Of a stretch of 7,575 nt of DNA, positions 5,446 through 7,575 are shown piece after piece. Origin of the DNA: Caulobacter sp. Lineage in GTDB: Bacteria > Pseudomonadota > Alphaproteobacteria > Caulobacterales > Caulobacteraceae. The notes under the pieces were generated by a model. The model saw only the letters and a list, made by a program, of their open reading frames with translations, did no database searches and had not been told where the DNA came from. The translations under genes and the position numbers were made by a program. The stretch covers positions 1-7,575 of the forward strand of contig JAQGIN010000419.1 of assembly GCA_028291125.1 (NCBI GenBank), read 5' to 3'. How positions within the stretch are numbered: the first letter of the stretch is position 1; each line of letters begins with the position of its first letter.

Positions 5446-5457
5446 GCCCCGAAGGGC
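5446..5457 (-). other. Short UUCG-capped hairpin after the single-domain UrcA gene
   Basis: GCCC at 5446-5449 pairs with GGGC at 5454-5457, and on the minus-strand transcript the loop is UUCG. It occupies the same place between stop codon and terminator as the longer 8-base-pair version at 4519-4538. Confidence 0.45.
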
Positions 5458-5470
5458 GAAGCGTTCGCAG

Positions 5471-5788
5471 TTATTTCGCGGCCAGTTCCACGGCCGGGGT
5501 CGCGGCCGGACGGGCGGCGGCCATCAGGGTGGGGTTGCCGCTCAGCAGCTTGGCGCGTTGCAGGTTGGCGTCGCGGAGGGAGACCTGCACGCAGCCGTGG
5601 AAGGCGGCGCTGCGCTGGCTCATGATCTTGGCGCCGCAGACGGTGTTGGCGGCGTCCTTGATTTCGCGGTCCAGCTGGGCGGCCGACTTGCCGGGCACCG
5701 AGACGCGGATGGTGGACACTTCGGCGGCGGTCGCGGGAACGGCGATCAGGGCGGCGGCGAAGGCGGACAGGGCGACGAACTTGTTCAT
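5471..5788 (-). CDS. Exported UrcA-family protein, single domain
   Basis: The 105-residue product has a signal peptide (MNKFVALSAFAAALIAVPAT, likely cleavage after AA at 21-22) and one UrcA domain. The signature is IRVSVPGKSAAQLDREIKDA at 27-46, then ANTVC ending at Cys51 and HGC with Cys66, a 15-residue Cys spacing matching both domains of the neighbouring paralog. The C-terminal tail (about 87-105) is Ala/Pro-rich and not shared. The length is typical of the family. TGGAG lies 9 bases before the ATG. It is probably transcribed alone: it has its own leader, promoter candidate and terminator. Its role is unknown, although family members have been linked to metal or envelope stress. It may be the ancestral single-domain form, with the neighbour arising from a further internal duplication. 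Confidence 0.88.
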   Translation of the reverse strand: MNKFVALSAFAAALIAVPATAAEVSTIRVSVPGKSAAQLDREIKDAANTVCGAKIMSQRSAAFHGCVQVSLRDANLQRAKLLSGNPTLMAAARPAATPAVELAAK

Positions 5789-5834
5789 GAGAGTATCTCC
5801 AGAGATCCGGGGAGGATTGATTTTAGATGGATCA

Positions 5835-5853
5835 AACTTGGAGCGGGCTTTTG
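5835..5853 (-). repeat. Leader motif, copy 2 (upstream of single-domain UrcA gene)
   Basis: On the minus strand this reads CAAAAGCCCGCTCCAAGTT, differing at one position from the copy at 5118-5136. It lies 47 bases before the start codon. Its CTCCA can pair with TGGAG of the ribosome site. Here TGGAGC just upstream can also pair with GCTCCA inside the motif, an alternative fold not available in copy 1. Confidence 0.5.
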
Positions 5854-5864
5854 GGCTCCATGGA

Positions 5865-5893
5865 TTAATATGCCATGGAAATTCAGCGTTAAA
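5865..5893 (-). promoter_or_regulatory. Candidate promoter of the single-domain UrcA gene
   Basis: On the minus strand, TTTAAC (5893-5888) and TATTAA (5870-5865) are 17 bases apart, in register with the hexamers before the other UrcA gene. The -10-like element lies between two CCATGG sites at 5858-5863 and 5873-5878, which could form a symmetric regulator site. Surrounding AT-rich sequence supports a promoter, but the -35 match is weak. Confidence 0.35.
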
Positions 5894-6170
5894 TTTTACA
5901 TAACGGCGATATATATTGAACTATTTTACGTCTTTTTCGCGACGCGCCATCTGTAGACGGCTATTTCAAACCTATGCTGGATATCTAGTCCTCTTTCCTG
6001 GTTCTGGGGTGATTTTTTTCGGAGACCGGGGCCGGCTGGGTTGAAAGCAGCGGCCGGGGGACAGGGCGACGCCCGACGCTCAGGGTGGAGAAGCGGGCTT
6101 CACGGCGCTTGGCGCCCCCGCCGACGCGCCTTAGAGAGGGCCGTTCCCAAGCATCCTCCCGAGCGCTCCG

Positions 6171-7466
6171 ATGCATGACATCAAGGCCATCCGCGATAAT
6201 CCCGAGCCGTTCGAGCGCGCGTGGTCGGCCAAGGGTCTGTCGGGCAAGACCGTGGAGGCCATCAAACTGGACGCCCAGCTGCGCGCCGCCCAGACCGCCC
6301 TGCAGGACGCCCAGGCCAAGCGCAACGACGCCTCCAAGCGCATTGGCATGGCCAAGGCCCAGAAGGACGAGGTCTCGGCCCAGGCGCTGATGGCCGAGGT
6401 CGAGACGCTGAAGACGCTGATGGCCGAGGCCTCGGAGCTGGAAGCCAAGCTCGGCGGCGAGCTGCGCGACCTGCTGGCCGGCCTGCCCAACATCCCCGCC
6501 CCCGACGTGCCGCCGGGCGAGGACGAGGCCGGCAATATAGAGGTGCGTCGCTGGGGCGATCCTGCGGCCCTGCCGGCCGGCCGCCTCAACAAGCCCAAGG
6601 ACCATGTCGATCTCGGCGCGGCCCTCGGCGGCATGGACTTCGAGGCCGCCGCCCGCATGAGCGGCGCGCGATTCGTGATGCTGAAGGGGCAGGTGGCGCG
6701 GCTGGAGCGGGCCCTGGGCCAGTTCATGCTCGACCTGCAGACAACGCAGCACGGCTATTTGGAAGTGTCGCCGCCGTTGCTGGTGAAGGACGAGGCGCTG
6801 TTTGGGACGGGACAGCTACCGAAGTTCGCCGACGACCTGTTCCATACGACGGCCGGCCACTGGCTGATCCCCACCGCCGAGGTCTCCCTCACCAACATCG
6901 TGCGCGAGCAGATCACCGCCGAGGAGGAACTCCCCCTCCGTCTCACCGCCCTGACCCCCAGCTTCCGCTCCGAGGCCGGGGCCAGCGGCCGCGACACCCG
7001 CGGCATGATCCGCCAGCACCAGTTCTACAAGGTCGAGCTGGTGTCGATCACCACGCCCGACCAGTCGGAAGCCGAGCACGAGCGGATGGTCGGCTGCGCC
7101 GAGGCGGTGCTGAAGGCGCTGAACCTGCCGTTCCGCACCATGCTGCTGTGCGCCGGCGACATGGGCTTCGGCGCGCGCAAGACCTACGATCTGGAAGTCT
7201 GGCTGCCATCGCAGGCGACCTATCGCGAGATCAGCTCGTGCTCCAACTGCGGCGACTTCCAGGCCCGGCGTATGGACGCCCGCTTCAAGGCCGCCGGCGA
7301 GAAGGGCGGGCGCTATGTCCACACCCTCAACGGCTCGGGCCTGGCGGTCGGCCGCACCCTGGTGGCGGTGCTGGAGAACTATCAGGACGAAACCGGCCGT
7401 ATCACCGTCCCCGAGGTGCTGGTCCCCTATATGGGCGGCGTCACCCACATCGGCGGTGCGACGTGA
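6171..7466 (+). CDS. serS: Seryl-tRNA synthetase
   Basis: This enzyme charges tRNA-Ser (and the selenocysteine tRNA where present) with serine using ATP in the cytoplasm. At 431 residues it matches the usual bacterial length. The N-terminal part (about 27-100) is the charged helical hairpin that binds the long variable arm of tRNA-Ser. The catalytic part has the class II motifs: motif 1 around 182-203 (LGQFMLDL...EVSPPLLV), GTGQLPKF at 212-219, the serine-site TAE at 235-237, motif 2 at 262-288 (TPSFRSEAG with Arg266 and Glu268), and motif 3 at 387-404 (NGSGLAVGRTL with Arg395). The ATG at 6171 gives the normal N-terminus; no clear Shine-Dalgarno precedes it. The stop overlaps the surE start. 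The gene is intact and ordinary. Confidence 0.98.
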   Translation: MHDIKAIRDNPEPFERAWSAKGLSGKTVEAIKLDAQLRAAQTALQDAQAKRNDASKRIGMAKAQKDEVSAQALMAEVETLKTLMAEASELEAKLGGELRDLLAGLPNIPAPDVPPGEDEAGNIEVRRWGDPAALPAGRLNKPKDHVDLGAALGGMDFEAAARMSGARFVMLKGQVARLERALGQFMLDLQTTQHGYLEVSPPLLVKDEALFGTGQLPKFADDLFHTTAGHWLIPTAEVSLTNIVREQITAEEELPLRLTALTPSFRSEAGASGRDTRGMIRQHQFYKVELVSITTPDQSEAEHERMVGCAEAVLKALNLPFRTMLLCAGDMGFGARKTYDLEVWLPSQATYREISSCSNCGDFQARRMDARFKAAGEKGGRYVHTLNGSGLAVGRTLVAVLENYQDETGRITVPEVLVPYMGGVTHIGGAT

Positions 7467-7575
7467 GAATCCTGCTCACCAATGACGACGGCATCCACGC
7501 CGAGGGCCTGGCCTGTCTGGAGCGCATCGCCCGGGCGCTGAGCGACGACATCTGGATCTGCGCCCCGGAATACGA
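7463..7575 (+). CDS. surE: 5'/3'-nucleotidase SurE, N-terminal part
   Basis: Only the first 37 codons are in the window. SurE is a metal-dependent nucleoside monophosphate phosphatase important for stationary-phase survival. The visible start RILLTNDDGIHAEGLACLE contains the metal-binding Asp8-Asp9 of the family's LLTNDDG motif, followed by a helix and the strand IWICAPEYD, which matches the usual VAPE segment. The start is GTG in a GTGA overlap with the serS stop, implying coupled translation. serS-surE order is common in alphaproteobacteria, where pcm often follows; that lies beyond the window. Confidence 0.95.
   Translation, partial: MRILLTNDDGIHAEGLACLERIARALSDDIWICAPEY

Larger units (their letters stand above)
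5789..6170. other. Divergent intergenic region between the UrcA gene and serS
   Basis: The left half (5789-5960) holds the UrcA leader and promoter candidate and is AT-rich, including a TATATATT run near 5910. The right half returns to high GC and carries small stems: GGCC-GCTG / CAGC-GGCC at 6030-6055 (one bulged G) and GGCGC-TTG-GCGCC at 6104-6116. Neither is followed by a T-tract. I could not assign a serS promoter confidently, and no gene is evident. Confidence 0.5.

Noticed and set aside
6030..6055. Hairpin before serS as a terminator or T-box-like leader
   Set aside because: No T-tract follows on either strand, and T-box control of serS is mainly a Firmicutes feature; no specifier or antiterminator layout is visible.
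6735..7000. Change in third-position preference (G-ending then C-ending codons) inside serS as a recombination mosaic
   Set aside because: The stretch is short, the protein motifs are continuous, and codon fluctuation of this size is common.
5985..7448. Two long minus-strand open frames opposite serS
   Set aside because: They mirror the serS coding frame, have His/Gly/Leu/Arg-rich composition typical of antisense frames, and lack ribosome sites.

Overview
The window is GC-rich DNA with strong G/C preference at third codon positions. It fits an alphaproteobacterium of the Caulobacter type (Caulobacteraceae). Three things point there: the gene set (tatABC, serS-surE, UrcA-family genes), the use of GTG starts in overlapping stop/start junctions, and the divergence of the predicted proteins from their E. 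coli counterparts. The species is inferred from gene content, not proven.

Layout. Positions 1-497 (minus strand) hold the 5' part of a secreted protein that is probably discoidin (F5/8 type C)-like. A short divergent region (498-664) leads into the tatA-tatB-tatC operon (665-2411, plus), which encodes the complete twin-arginine translocase. Running into the tatC stop from the other side is a small PAS-like protein (2408-2827, minus). A roughly 330-base regulatory region then precedes an uncharacterised 404-residue protein (3236-4450, plus). That gene is preceded by a 24-codon upstream ORF with a good Shine-Dalgarno. Next come two tandem minus-strand UrcA-family genes: one with two UrcA domains (4547-5077) and one with a single domain (5471-5788). 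Each has its own terminator and AT-rich leader. After a 382-base gap come serS (6171-7466, plus) and the first 37 codons of surE (7463 to the end), joined by a GTGA overlap.

How the parts relate. TatA, TatB and TatC form one machine that exports folded proteins across the inner membrane. serS and surE are housekeeping genes (seryl-tRNA charging; survival nucleotidase) that often sit directly after tatC in alphaproteobacteria. Here about 3.75 kb of accessory genes separates tatC from serS. The UrcA proteins and the discoidin-like protein carry Sec-type signal peptides and are expected outside the cytoplasm.

The least ordinary part is the UrcA pair. The unit that was duplicated appears to be a whole cistron: promoter-like hexamers at identical 17-base spacing, a 19-base leader motif, the coding region, a UUCG-capped hairpin and a terminator whose 30-base core is identical in both copies. 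The second point of interest is the upstream ORF at 3157-3231. It has coding-like third positions and ends 4 bases before the downstream start, so it could be a leader peptide or the displaced 5' end of the gene. I see no CRISPR array, tRNA, rRNA, insertion sequence or phage gene.
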